Shown one piece after another: positions 1-8,686 of a stretch of 64,000 bases of DNA (positions are counted from its first letter, which is position 1; each line of letters opens with the position of its first letter). The notes under the pieces were generated by a model. It was given only the letters and a program-made list of their open reading frames with translations, searched no databases and was not told the origin of the DNA. The DNA comes from Burkholderiaceae bacterium (GTDB lineage: Bacteria; Pseudomonadota; Gammaproteobacteria; Burkholderiales; Burkholderiaceae_E), in the NCBI GenBank assembly GCA_024637395.1, contig JAGXFG010000004.1, positions 1 to 64,000 on the forward strand, read 5' to 3'. The position numbers and the translations under genes are program-made.

Positions 1-123
1 AGAGACAGGTGCCATCCCCAGGCTGGCGGCTCCGACCGCCGCACCGGCGCAGGTGGCAGCACCACCGAGACGCGCCAGGAAACTGCGCCGGGCATCAATC
101 ATTGGCTTGGAGTCTTTGCTCAT
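1..123 (-). CDS. Tat-exported protein, N-terminus only (partial)
   Basis: Only the first 41 codons are inside the window; the gene runs off the left edge. The peptide begins MSKDSKPMIDARRSFLARLG and continues into an Ala/Gly-rich hydrophobic stretch, which is a twin-arginine (RRSFL) export signal. A GGAGAG ribosome site lies about 7 nt before the ATG. It sits 103 bp downstream of the tetraheme cytochrome on the same strand. Tat export implies a cofactor-loaded periplasmic protein, so an iron-sulfur or molybdopterin partner of the cytochrome is a reasonable inference, but nothing of the mature protein is visible. Confidence 0.75.
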   Translation of the reverse strand, partial: MSKDSKPMIDARRSFLARLGGAATCAGAAVGAASLGMAPVS

Positions 124-226
124 GAGTTGCTCTCCGATTTCCCTGCGATCCGACCACCCAGCGCCACTTCAGGCCCTTGGGCAGGAGCTTTTCCAAGCTC
201 GCCACCGAGCTTGCGCAATAGGCTGA

Positions 227-655
227 TCATGGTTCGTGCGGGTTATGGCAGAGGACGCACTGCCGACCCTTGGCGTGCTTGGCCACATTGATCTGCGGCT
301 GGGTGTCGGGGCGCGCCGGCATCGCTTCATGGCACAGGGTGCAGAGCTTCACCGAATCTTCAGGGATCGGCATTTTGCGATCCTTCGGGTGGCCCAGTGC
401 CGGTCCGTGGCAGGTCTCGCAATTGACTACTTTGTGGGCGTTTTCAGACCACTGTTTGACCCGTTCGGCGTGGCAATCTTTGCAATAGGCCGAGGTCTGT
501 AAGACCGGTGTCAGCGCCGCGATTTCGGGCACTGATTGGGCGCGATAGTGACCAAACCGGTAGAAGGAGCCGTCAGTGAGTAACCCTTTCAATACAACTG
601 CGACGATCAAGGCACCAACAAGCAGTGCCAGCAGTCTAAATATATGTTTGGGCAT
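227..655 (-). CDS. Membrane-anchored tetraheme c-type cytochrome
   Basis: The 142-residue product has one N-terminal hydrophobic segment (about residues 7-25) with no clear cleavage site, then a periplasmic domain with four CxxCH haem c motifs: CKDCH, CETCH, CTLCH and CVLCH. Further histidines (such as those in ENAHK and VAKHAK) could be distal ligands. This is the layout of small NapC/NrfH- or NrfB-like electron carriers, which pass electrons between the quinone pool and periplasmic redox enzymes. A GGAGGAGG ribosome site precedes the ATG. It is followed by a Tat-signal gene, which is likely its redox partner. The family assignment beyond multihaem cytochrome is uncertain. Confidence 0.85.
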   Translation of the reverse strand: MPKHIFRLLALLVGALIVAVVLKGLLTDGSFYRFGHYRAQSVPEIAALTPVLQTSAYCKDCHAERVKQWSENAHKVVNCETCHGPALGHPKDRKMPIPEDSVKLCTLCHEAMPARPDTQPQINVAKHAKGRQCVLCHNPHEP

Positions 656-1311
656 GCCTCCTCCATATATTGATGATCAGCCCTTGGGTTATTACTGTTA
701 ATTCCAGCCCCTATTTGTCTGACACCAATCAGGAAGTGCAAATGCGCTAAAAACCTAGGCATTCATCTGGCCTTCATTGCCCTTAAGAATGTCCAAGTAG
801 TAGCGCGTTTTTTGACAATCCCCAATAGCTAGAGCCTGAGGCATTATTGCAAGAAACCAATAGTTGCCTAATTTGCTCCACCTTTAGTACGTATTAGTAC
901 GGCCACAAATACAACGGGTATCAACAACGCAAAGAGATGCTCATCGAGATCGCTCTCACCTGGCAGCTGCCGGCCCGAGGGACGCGTCCAAAGATTGACT
1001 ATACCTATCGCTGGCACCTAAACTGTTTTGTTAGCTTAGCACCGTAACCTCTTGTATTGCAGAGGTTCAGGAAACGCACTGTTCTTCTCAGTAGCGGCGA
1101 TCCGCGCCACTCTAGATCAGTGCCTGGCCCGCTCTTAGGTCGAGCGGAAAGCAGCTCTGGAGCACCAATGACTGGCGCAAAGGATGGGAATTACGGTGTT
1201 GCAATAGCGGCAAAGAGGTCACCGCAAAATCTCTCATTTCGCCCGACTATCTCGGGGGGGACAATTTGAGTTAGGCTTACAGCACACCACACCACATTGA
1301 CGGGGGGCGAC
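656..1311. other. Intergenic spacer without a recognisable gene
   Basis: About 650 bp between the divergent cytochrome and nnrU genes. It is visibly richer in A/T than the coding DNA around it, particularly at 660-930. The only open frame of note (1057-1269, +) has no ribosome site and no recognisable protein character. It should hold the two divergent promoters. I see no RNA gene in it. Confidence 0.5.
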
Positions 1312-1890
1312 ATGAGTTATCTGGTGCTGGGATTATTGTTCTTTTTGGGCATTCACACATTGCGCATCGTGGCTGATGATTGGCGCGATGCCCGGGTCGC
1401 CACACTGGGTCTGATGACCTGGAAAGGCATTTACGCCGCGGTCTCGCTCGCTGGCCTGGCGTTAATCGTCTGGGGCTTTGCCATGTCCCGCGGCACTTCT
1501 GTCGATCTGTGGCAGCCGGCCACGTGGTCGCACCATGCTGCCGGACTGCTTACTTTGGTGGCCTTCCTCCTGATCGTGGCTTCCTACGTGCCATCCAGCC
1601 GCATCAAGGGTCTGGTTGGACATCCGATGGTGGCTGGCCTGATGGTGTGGTCGGTGGGACACCTGATTGCCAACGGAAGGTTGGCCGACCTGGTGCTCTT
1701 CGGCACGCTGCTGGTTTGGGCAATCGCCGAATTTGTGTCGCTGCGCAAGCGCGACAAGGCGAGTGGCGTGACCCAGGATCCAGGATCGTGGTCCTGCGAT
1801 ATCGTCACCGTGATCATCGCGGTCGTGTTCTGGTACATCTTCGCGCTGCACCTGCACTATGCGCTGATCGGCGTCGCCCCGTTCGGCTAG
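1312..1890 (+). CDS. nnrU: NnrU family integral membrane protein
   Basis: The product of about 192 residues is almost entirely hydrophobic, with roughly five to six membrane helices and conserved histidines (GIHTLR near the N-terminus, SVGHLIANG in the middle, LHLHYA at the end). This is typical of the NnrU family, originally tied to denitrification and related to the haem-dependent zeta-carotene isomerase Z-ISO. ATG 1312 is preferred over an in-frame TTG at 1297 because the G-rich stretch just before it can serve as ribosome site and family members begin near this MSYL. No nitrite or nitric oxide reductase gene is in the window, so its role here is open. Confidence 0.85.
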   Translation: MSYLVLGLLFFLGIHTLRIVADDWRDARVATLGLMTWKGIYAAVSLAGLALIVWGFAMSRGTSVDLWQPATWSHHAAGLLTLVAFLLIVASYVPSSRIKGLVGHPMVAGLMVWSVGHLIANGRLADLVLFGTLLVWAIAEFVSLRKRDKASGVTQDPGSWSCDIVTVIIAVVFWYIFALHLHYALIGVAPFG

Positions 1891-1907
1891 GGTGACCACC
1901 CGCTAGC

Positions 1908-1970
1908 CTGGCCCCGCCAGTTGCGGGGGCCAGCATCGCGCAGGGCAGGAAAAGTGCGCCGCCCTGCCCT
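1908..1970. terminator. Two stem-loops between convergent genes
   Basis: Two inverted repeats lie between the convergent nnrU and the small coiled-coil gene. CTGGCCCC (1908-1915) pairs with GGGGCCAG (1926-1933), and AGGGCAGG (1942-1949) pairs with CCTGCCCT (1963-1970); the second reaches the stop codon of the leftward gene. Neither has a clean T-run, so termination is inferred from position and stem strength. Confidence 0.5.
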
Positions 1971-2301
1971 AGAGCCCGAGGATGCGGCCTATCTCGGCGA
2001 CAAAGACGCTCTCGCGCATCACCTCGCCGCGGACCGACTTGGCAGTCTGCTCGAGCTGCACCCCGATCGTATGCAAACCATCGGCGATCCAGCCGCTCTT
2101 TTGCTTGGGGGCATCGAGAACAGCCCGCAAGGTTGCAATCTCGTCCTTGAGGTCCTGTACCCCGTCGGCGTCAGCCGGCGCGTTGGCGACCTCCGCATCG
2201 AGTTCGTCGATCAATCGCCTGATTCGTGCGAGATCCAGATCGGGATGCGCATTGCCGCCGTCCCGATTGGCCGGTTCCCGGCTCTGCTGATTTGCGGCCA
2301 T
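1969..2301 (-). CDS. Small hypothetical coiled-coil protein
   Basis: The 110-residue soluble protein has no signal peptide. Heptad-like acidic/leucine patterning at about residues 22-62 (such as IRRLIDELDAEV and LKDEIATLRAVL) predicts a coiled coil or helical hairpin, followed by an amphipathic C-terminal half. It is certainly translated to judge by the strong AAAGGAGG ribosome site 6 nt before the ATG. It is the last gene of a leftward series after gdh and serC. The helical layout loosely recalls small DUF4404-type proteins, but I cannot assign it to a family and no function is proposed. Confidence 0.75.
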   Translation of the reverse strand: MAANQQSREPANRDGGNAHPDLDLARIRRLIDELDAEVANAPADADGVQDLKDEIATLRAVLDAPKQKSGWIADGLHTIGVQLEQTAKSVRGEVMRESVFVAEIGRILGL

Positions 2302-2419
2302 TGCCAGCCTCCTTTAGAAATGTCGACCCGTACCAGCGGCGTGCGAAGCGCACTCGCTGCGGGACCCATACATGCATCATGCCACGATCCACCGGTGCCC
2401 TGGCAGAACGCGACCAGCG

Positions 2420-3505
2420 TCAACCGTGGCGCCGGGCAAAATCGCTCATGTAGTCGGCCAGGGTGTGGGCCTCGGACACCGGCATGGCGTTGTAGAGCGA
2501 GGCGCGCATCCCTCCGACAGAGCGGTGCCCGGCGAGCTGGACCATCGAGCGCTCGCGGGCGCCGGCGAGAAATTCGGCATCGAGCCCGGGGGGCGAAATC
2601 GTGAACGTAGCATTCATCCGTGAGCGGTCGCCCGGGGCGACGCCGTTACCGTAGAAGCCGGCGGCGGAGTCGATCGCGGCGTAGACCAGCGCCGCCTTCT
2701 CGATGTTGCGCGCCTCGATCCCGGTTACGCCACCCTGGTCCTTGAGCCATCTGAAGACCAGTCCTGCGACATAGATCGCAAAGGTTGGCGGGGTATTTAC
2801 CATCGAGTGCGCCGCCGCCTGCGCCGCGTAGTCGAACAGGCTCGGAGCCGATGAGCGCAGATGCCCGAGCAGATCGTCGCGCACGATCACGATGGTCAGC
2901 CCTGCCGGACCGACGTTCTTCTGCGCGCCGGCGTAGATCAGTCCGTAACGCTCGACGGCGATCGGCCGCGACAGGAAGTTGGATGACATGTCGGCTACCA
3001 GCGGCACATTGCCGGTTTCCGGGATCCAGTTGAACTCGACGCCGGCGATGGTTTCGTTGGCGCACAGGTGGACATAATCCGCTGCCGGATCAAGTTGCCA
3101 GAGCGACTGCGCCGGGATTTGGCGCAGCTCGCCCTCCTGCGAACTTGCAGCCACCCGCACGGTACCGAATCTCGCGGCCTCGCGCGTGGCGCGCGACGAC
3201 CACTCGCCGGTCACCACGTAGTCGCCTCCCGATCCGCCGCGCATCAGGTTCAGCGGAACCATCGCGAACTGGAGCGTGGCTCCGCCCTGCAGGAACAGGA
3301 CGTGGTAATGATCGGGGATCGCCAGCAGATCGCGCAGATCCTGCTCCGCCGCGGCCAGAATCGCACCGTACTCGGCGGAGCGATGGCCCATCTCCATGAC
3401 GGACATGCCACTGCCCTGCCAGTCGAGCATCTCGGCCGCGACCTGCGTCAGCACCGCGCGCGGCAGCTTCCCCGGTCCGGCACCAAAGTTGATCACCCGC
3501 GCCAT
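2420..3505 (-). CDS. serC: Phosphoserine aminotransferase
   Basis: SerC is a PLP enzyme that converts 3-phosphohydroxypyruvate and glutamate to phosphoserine and 2-oxoglutarate in serine synthesis; it also acts in the DXP-dependent vitamin B6 route. The 361-residue product matches the family length. It shows the N-terminal NFGAGPGKLP, the substrate/PLP segment LFLQGGATLQFAM, and the Schiff-base lysine in YAGAQKNVGPAG. ATG 3505 is chosen over GTG 3514 because GAGGAG lies 8 nt upstream of the ATG, and homologues start just before this NFGAGP. It lies 70 bp after gdh, so the two glutamate/2-oxoglutarate enzymes are probably co-transcribed. pdxJ, another B6 gene, lies at the far end of the window. 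Confidence 0.96.
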   Translation of the reverse strand: MARVINFGAGPGKLPRAVLTQVAAEMLDWQGSGMSVMEMGHRSAEYGAILAAAEQDLRDLLAIPDHYHVLFLQGGATLQFAMVPLNLMRGGSGGDYVVTGEWSSRATREAARFGTVRVAASSQEGELRQIPAQSLWQLDPAADYVHLCANETIAGVEFNWIPETGNVPLVADMSSNFLSRPIAVERYGLIYAGAQKNVGPAGLTIVIVRDDLLGHLRSSAPSLFDYAAQAAAHSMVNTPPTFAIYVAGLVFRWLKDQGGVTGIEARNIEKAALVYAAIDSAAGFYGNGVAPGDRSRMNATFTISPPGLDAEFLAGARERSMVQLAGHRSVGGMRASLYNAMPVSEAHTLADYMSDFARRHG

Positions 3506-3575
3506 CGCAACCACTCCTCACCGTCGTCCGACCGCCCAATTGCCGCCTGGATCGTGCCCACGAAGGGCGTTCAGA

Positions 3576-6500
3576 TCAGGTCCTTACCATGCCCCGCAAC
3601 TCGCGGAGCACGACCGATGCCATCGGCATGTCGAGTTGCGCAATCGGCTGCAGTTCCGCAACTACCTGCCGGTAGCGCCGCAACTGCGGTGCGCGGGTAT
3701 TTTCCCAGGCCGAGATCAGCGCCGCGATGTTGCAGTCCTCCGTCTCGCACTCGCTGAACACGCGGGCGGTGAGATTAGCTGCAATCCCCAGCAGATCGTC
3801 GCGCAACGCATCGCGCGCGAGCGACTGCCAGTGGTTGTCGGATGTCAGCCTGCCGATCTGCTGGTTGAGCCAGAACAGATCGAGCCGGCTGATGAGTTCG
3901 AAGTAGGCCTGGCCCACCAGCTCCGGAGGACGCTTGTTGGCGGCCGCGATCTCGGCGATGTCGAGCGCGGTGTACAGGGGGACAAGGCTGACGACCCGGT
4001 GCGCCACGGCTTCGGGAACGCCGGCGGCGAAATAGGATGCCACGGCCTCTTCGAACGCGGCGCGTTCCGACCCGAGCATCAGCTCCTCCAGCCGGCCGGA
4101 GAGATCATGGATCGTGGCCCTGAACAGCTCGACCGCCTTGCCCAGGTCGCCCAGATAGGTCGGTCGCCGCAGCAGCCACTGGGTGGCGCGCGCCGTCAGG
4201 CGGCTGACATCGGAGAGCAAGGCATTGTGCATCGATGCCGGAACCGACGGATCGAGGGCTTCGATCTCCTCCCAGACTTCACCGAGTTGGTAGGCGTCGC
4301 GGATAGCGGTGTAGGCCAGCACCACCTGGCCGGCGGTGGCTCCAATATCTTCGCCGAGCCGGAATGCGAAGGTGCTGTCCATCCGGTTGACCATCTCGTT
4401 GACGGCAGCGGTAGCGATGATTTCGCGCCGCAACGCATGGCGTTCAATGCCGGTGGCGAAGCGCTGGCGCAACGGGCTGGGGAAATATGCCGGCAACAGT
4501 TCTGCGACCAGCGGATTATCGGGCGCTTCGGACGCGACCACCTTCTCGTAGAGATCGATCTTGCTGTAGGCGAGCAGCACCGAAAGTTCCGGTAGCGTCA
4601 AGCCGCGCCCGGCCCTGCTGCGTGCTGCAATCTCCTCGTCATCGGGGAGAAACTCGATGACCCGGTTAAGGCGCCCGGCCTTCTCGAGCGAGCGCATGTA
4701 GCGCGCCTGTTCATCGAGAAGTCGGGAAGCGCGCGCCGCCATCACGCTCAGAATCTGGGTTTGCTGGATGTTGTCGCGCAACACCAGCGCGGCGACCTCA
4801 TCGGTCATCTCGGCGAGCAGGACGTCGCGCTGCTTGCGGGTCAACTCCCCGTCGGCGACAACCCCATTGAGCAGAATCTTGATGTTGACTTCGTGGTCGG
4901 AGCAATCGACGCCCGCCGAGTTGTCGATCGCGTCGGTGTAGATCAGCCCGCCCCCTTGGGCATACTGGATCCGGCCGCGCTGGGTGAATCCCAGGTTGCC
5001 GCCTTCGGCTACTACCCGGCAACGAAGTTGATCGGCGTTGATGCGCAAGGAATCGGTGGCGCGATCGCCCACCTGGGCATTGGTCTCGTCGGTGGCCTTG
5101 ACGTAGGTGCCGATGCCGCCGTTATAGAAGAGGTCGACCGGCGCCATCAGAATTGCCCGGATCAGTTCCGCCGGGGTGAGGTTATCGGCATCCACCTCGA
5201 GCACGCGGCGCATCTCGTCGGTCAACGCTATCGACTTGGCGGTGCGGGGCCATATGCCGCCGCCAGCCGAGATCAGCGCGACATCGTAGTCTGCCCACGA
5301 TGAGCGCGGCAGGTCGAAGAGGCGCTGGCGCTCGCTATAGCTGGCTTCGCCATACGGTTCGGGATCGAAGAAGATGTGCCGATGGTCAAATGCTGCCACC
5401 AGCCTGATATGGGGCGACAGCAGCATCCCGTTGCCAAACACGTCGCCCGACATGTCGCCGACACCGACGACGCGGAAGGGCTCGCTTTGCGTGTCGAGAC
5501 CGAGTTCGCGGAAGTGGCGCTTGACCGATTCCCAGGCACCGCGCGCCGTAATCCCCATCTTCTTGTGGTCATACCCGGCGGATCCGCCCGAAGCGAAGGC
5601 GTCGTCGAGCCAGAATCCGTATTCGGCGGCAACCGCGTTGGCGGTATCCGAGAAGGTTGCCGTTCCCTTGTCGGCGGCAACCACCAGGTAGGGATCGTCG
5701 CCGTCGTGCCGGAGCACATTGGGCGGCGGCACGATCTGGCCGCGGTCAAGGTTGTCGGTGATATCGAGCAGGCCGCGCAGGAACGTCTGGTAGCAGGCGA
5801 TCGCCTCCTTCATCAGCGCTTCGCGATCGCCCGACACCGGCGGCTTCTTGAGCACGAAACCACCCTTCGAGCCGGTGGGAACGATCACCGCGTTCTTGAC
5901 TACCTGAGCCTTGACCAGCCCCAGCACTTCAGTGCGGAAATCCTCCATCCGATCGGACCAGCGCAGACCGCCGCGCGCTACCATTCCGCCGCGCAGGTGA
6001 ATGCCTTCCACGCGCGGTGAGAACACGAATATTTCGTACATCGGGCGCGGTTCGGGCAGTCCCGGAATTTTCTTGGGATCGAACTTGAACGAGACGTAGC
6101 CCTTGAGTTCGCCGGCGGCGCCACGGCGATAGTAGTTGGTGCGCAGGGTGGCGTTGATCAGGGCCATGTACTGGCGCAGGATCCGGTCGTCGTCGAGGCT
6201 GGAAACTCCGGTTAGCGCGGCGCGCACCTCCTGTTCCTTGGCCATCGTGGCTGCCGCCCGGTCGCCTGCGAAAGCCGGATCGAAGCGGGTTTCGAACATC
6301 TCCACCAGGGTGCGCGCAATCGCCGGGTAAGTGGCCAGCGTCGACTCGATGTAGGCCTGGCTGAAAGTGACCCCGGCCTGACGCATGTACTTGGCATAGG
6401 CCCTCAGCACCTTGACCTGGCGCCAATCGAGTCCGCCCCCCAGGATCAGGCGATTGAACTTGTCGCTGGCGACCTCGCCTCTCCAGACCTCGCGGAACGC

Positions 6501-8396
6501 GTCCTGGAACGGGGCCCGTGCCCCGTGGATGTCGAGTTCCACCGCGCCCGGCAATTCGAGCCCGAAGTCGTGGATCCAGACCGGATCACCGCCGTGGCGC
6601 GCCACCCGGTAGGGATGTTCATCGATGACCCTGAGCCCCATGTCCTCGAGCATCGGCAGGCTCTCGGAGAGCGGCACCGGGGCGCCGCCGTGAAGGATCT
6701 TGAAACGCAGGCTGCCGGCAGCTGATTCCAGCGGTGCGTAGAGACTCACCGCGATTGACTGGCCGTCGCGCAGCGTGTCCATCAGTTCGATGTCGTAGAC
6801 CGCCTCGCGGGCGCTGTGGTCCTCGCGGTAGGAGGTCGGGAAGGCGACGCCATACTGGCGCATGCTCAGGTTGCCGGCCTCCTCGCCCGAGCGCGCGATC
6901 AGCGCCTGGGCCAGGTCGTCTTCCCAGCGCCGCGCTGCCTGACCAAGCCGTTCCTCGAGCTCCTTGACGTCGTAATCCGGCATTGCCTGGGGGTCGGTGC
7001 GCACGATCAGCAGCAGGCGCGCCAGCACCGACGCCGAGATCTGCACTGAATGTTCGCAGGAGATCCCGCCAAGGGTCTCCATCAGGATCCCCTGCATGCG
7101 TTCGCGCAGCGCCGTGTCGTAGCGCTCGCGCGGCGTGAAGATCAGGCACGAGAAGAAGCGCCCCCACGGGTCGCGGCGCATGAACAGGCGGGTCTTCTGC
7201 CTTTCGCCGAGGTTCACGATGCCGATCGCAGTGGCGTACAGCTGCTCCGTGTCGAGCTGGAACAGCTCATCACGGGGATATTGTTCGAGCGCGGTCAACA
7301 AGGACTTTGCCGCGTAGCTGTTGGGCAGGAATTCGGCCCGTTCGATCACGTTGAATAATTTGCGACGCAACAGCGGAATTTCGGTCGGATTGGTGTTGTA
7401 GGCACTCGAGGTGAATAGCCCCAGGAAGCGGTGTTCGCCGATCACCTCGCCGGCGGCATTGAAACGCTTGATGCCCAGGTAATCCATGTAGCTCGGACGA
7501 TGCACACTGGCCCTGACATCGCTCTTGGCAACGACCAGCAAATGGGGCGAACGAACCTCGGTGTGCGCCTCGGGCGGCAACATCGCCAGGTTATCCAAGC
7601 CGCTGTCGGAACCATCCACGCGCAGGATACCGAGGTCTGACTCCGGCACTACTTGCAGGACGTCCTTGCCGCCTTCGACGCTCAGCTCATATGCCCGGTA
7701 GCCCAGAAGCGTGAAGTTGCCGTCCGCAATCCAGCGCAGGAAAGCACAATCTTCAGCTGTCTGGTCGCGCTCTTGCGGCGGTGGCGTCGCTTCGATTTCC
7801 GCGATCGCTTCGCCGATCCTGGTCACCATCTTCGGCCAGTCGTCGACCGCCCCCCGGACGTCGCGGAGCACCTTGGCCAAGCCGCTTTGCAATGCTTCAA
7901 GGGCGGCCTTGTCCGTGTGCCGGTCGACTTCGGCGTGGATCACCGAGAGCAGCGATCCAGTCACCGCATCCTCGTCGGGGATCTTCACGGCACCGTTGTC
8001 AGCGCGATCGACCCGCATCACCGGATGGATGATCAGGTGCATCGTAAGTCCCTGGCGCCCGATCTCATGGCTTACTGAATCGACCAGGAACGGCATGTCG
8101 TTGTTGACCATTTCGACAATCGTGTGCGGCGATTGCCAGCCATGCTCCGGAACAGTGGGGTTGTAGGCACGGATCCTGGGCAGTTGGCCGCGCGAGCGTT
8201 GGAGAAATTGCAGGTGCGACATCGCCGCGCCATAAAGATCATCGGCGGAACGGGCCACTATGTCCATGGCGTCCACCTGGCGGTAATACTCGCCGATGAA
8301 CCGCAGCGCGGCTTCGGCCTCCTCGGGAGCAACACGGTCACGAACCTGCTGCAGAGTCTCCTCGAGAAGCTCCGCCTTGCGATGTTCTTCAGTCAT
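3576..8396 (-). CDS. NAD-specific glutamate dehydrogenase, 180-kDa class
   Basis: This 1606-residue enzyme oxidatively deaminates glutamate to 2-oxoglutarate with NAD. It belongs to the very large bacterial class (Pfam Bac_GDH; the P. aeruginosa enzyme is of similar size) rather than the 450-residue hexameric enzymes. The N-terminal half carries the regulatory, ACT-like region. The catalytic core near residues 800-860 contains GGLRWSDRMEDFRTEV and the lysine-bearing PTGSKGGFVLKK. A nucleotide-binding part follows with GVGDMSGDVFGNGMLLS. The ATG has an excellent AAAGGAGA ribosome site. A short perfect hairpin lies directly upstream of that site. The direction is catabolic in known members, feeding glutamate nitrogen and carbon into the TCA cycle. 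Confidence 0.97.
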   Translation of the reverse strand: MTEEHRKAELLEETLQQVRDRVAPEEAEAALRFIGEYYRQVDAMDIVARSADDLYGAAMSHLQFLQRSRGQLPRIRAYNPTVPEHGWQSPHTIVEMVNNDMPFLVDSVSHEIGRQGLTMHLIIHPVMRVDRADNGAVKIPDEDAVTGSLLSVIHAEVDRHTDKAALEALQSGLAKVLRDVRGAVDDWPKMVTRIGEAIAEIEATPPPQERDQTAEDCAFLRWIADGNFTLLGYRAYELSVEGGKDVLQVVPESDLGILRVDGSDSGLDNLAMLPPEAHTEVRSPHLLVVAKSDVRASVHRPSYMDYLGIKRFNAAGEVIGEHRFLGLFTSSAYNTNPTEIPLLRRKLFNVIERAEFLPNSYAAKSLLTALEQYPRDELFQLDTEQLYATAIGIVNLGERQKTRLFMRRDPWGRFFSCLIFTPRERYDTALRERMQGILMETLGGISCEHSVQISASVLARLLLIVRTDPQAMPDYDVKELEERLGQAARRWEDDLAQALIARSGEEAGNLSMRQYGVAFPTSYREDHSAREAVYDIELMDTLRDGQSIAVSLYAPLESAAGSLRFKILHGGAPVPLSESLPMLEDMGLRVIDEHPYRVARHGGDPVWIHDFGLELPGAVELDIHGARAPFQDAFREVWRGEVASDKFNRLILGGGLDWRQVKVLRAYAKYMRQAGVTFSQAYIESTLATYPAIARTLVEMFETRFDPAFAGDRAAATMAKEQEVRAALTGVSSLDDDRILRQYMALINATLRTNYYRRGAAGELKGYVSFKFDPKKIPGLPEPRPMYEIFVFSPRVEGIHLRGGMVARGGLRWSDRMEDFRTEVLGLVKAQVVKNAVIVPTGSKGGFVLKKPPVSGDREALMKEAIACYQTFLRGLLDITDNLDRGQIVPPPNVLRHDGDDPYLVVAADKGTATFSDTANAVAAEYGFWLDDAFASGGSAGYDHKKMGITARGAWESVKRHFRELGLDTQSEPFRVVGVGDMSGDVFGNGMLLSPHIRLVAAFDHRHIFFDPEPYGEASYSERQRLFDLPRSSWADYDVALISAGGGIWPRTAKSIALTDEMRRVLEVDADNLTPAELIRAILMAPVDLFYNGGIGTYVKATDETNAQVGDRATDSLRINADQLRCRVVAEGGNLGFTQRGRIQYAQGGGLIYTDAIDNSAGVDCSDHEVNIKILLNGVVADGELTRKQRDVLLAEMTDEVAALVLRDNIQQTQILSVMAARASRLLDEQARYMRSLEKAGRLNRVIEFLPDDEEIAARSRAGRGLTLPELSVLLAYSKIDLYEKVVASEAPDNPLVAELLPAYFPSPLRQRFATGIERHALRREIIATAAVNEMVNRMDSTFAFRLGEDIGATAGQVVLAYTAIRDAYQLGEVWEEIEALDPSVPASMHNALLSDVSRLTARATQWLLRRPTYLGDLGKAVELFRATIHDLSGRLEELMLGSERAAFEEAVASYFAAGVPEAVAHRVVSLVPLYTALDIAEIAAANKRPPELVGQAYFELISRLDLFWLNQQIGRLTSDNHWQSLARDALRDDLLGIAANLTARVFSECETEDCNIAALISAWENTRAPQLRRYRQVVAELQPIAQLDMPMASVVLRELRGMVRT

Positions 8397-8409
8397 GTAG
8401 TTCTCCTTT

Positions 8410-8428
8410 CAGCGCCCGCTGGGCGCTG
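8410..8428 (-). promoter_or_regulatory. Stem-loop directly before the gdh ribosome site
   Basis: CAGCGCCC (8410-8417) and GGGCGCTG (8421-8428) form a perfect 8-bp stem with a 3-nt loop. On the transcript it ends immediately before the AAAGGAGA of the glutamate dehydrogenase gene. Such placement can influence ribosome access or mRNA stability. The rest of the 290-bp leader shows no other structure I can name. Confidence 0.4.
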
Positions 8429-8686
8429 CTCAACCCCGTTCCCGTGGCCCGACAAGGCGTCGGATTCGGGTGCAACAGCGTGCAATCCATCGATGGTTCG
8501 ATGGCGACCACTGACTGGCGATTGATCAGGGGCAGGCACGGGGCGAACGGATGCACCAAAATGGCCGCTGTAAGGCCCTGCGGCGACATCGTGTAATGGT
8601 AACAGCAGGCCGATAGCAGCGCCGTCACGAAACGGTTGCTGGGACGGCCGGCGGGAAGCGCTCGAGGATTCCTGTTGCACGCTCGC

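Noticed and set aside
1057-1269. 70-codon open frame in the spacer before nnrU
   Set aside because: No ribosome site, biased composition or recognisable protein features.
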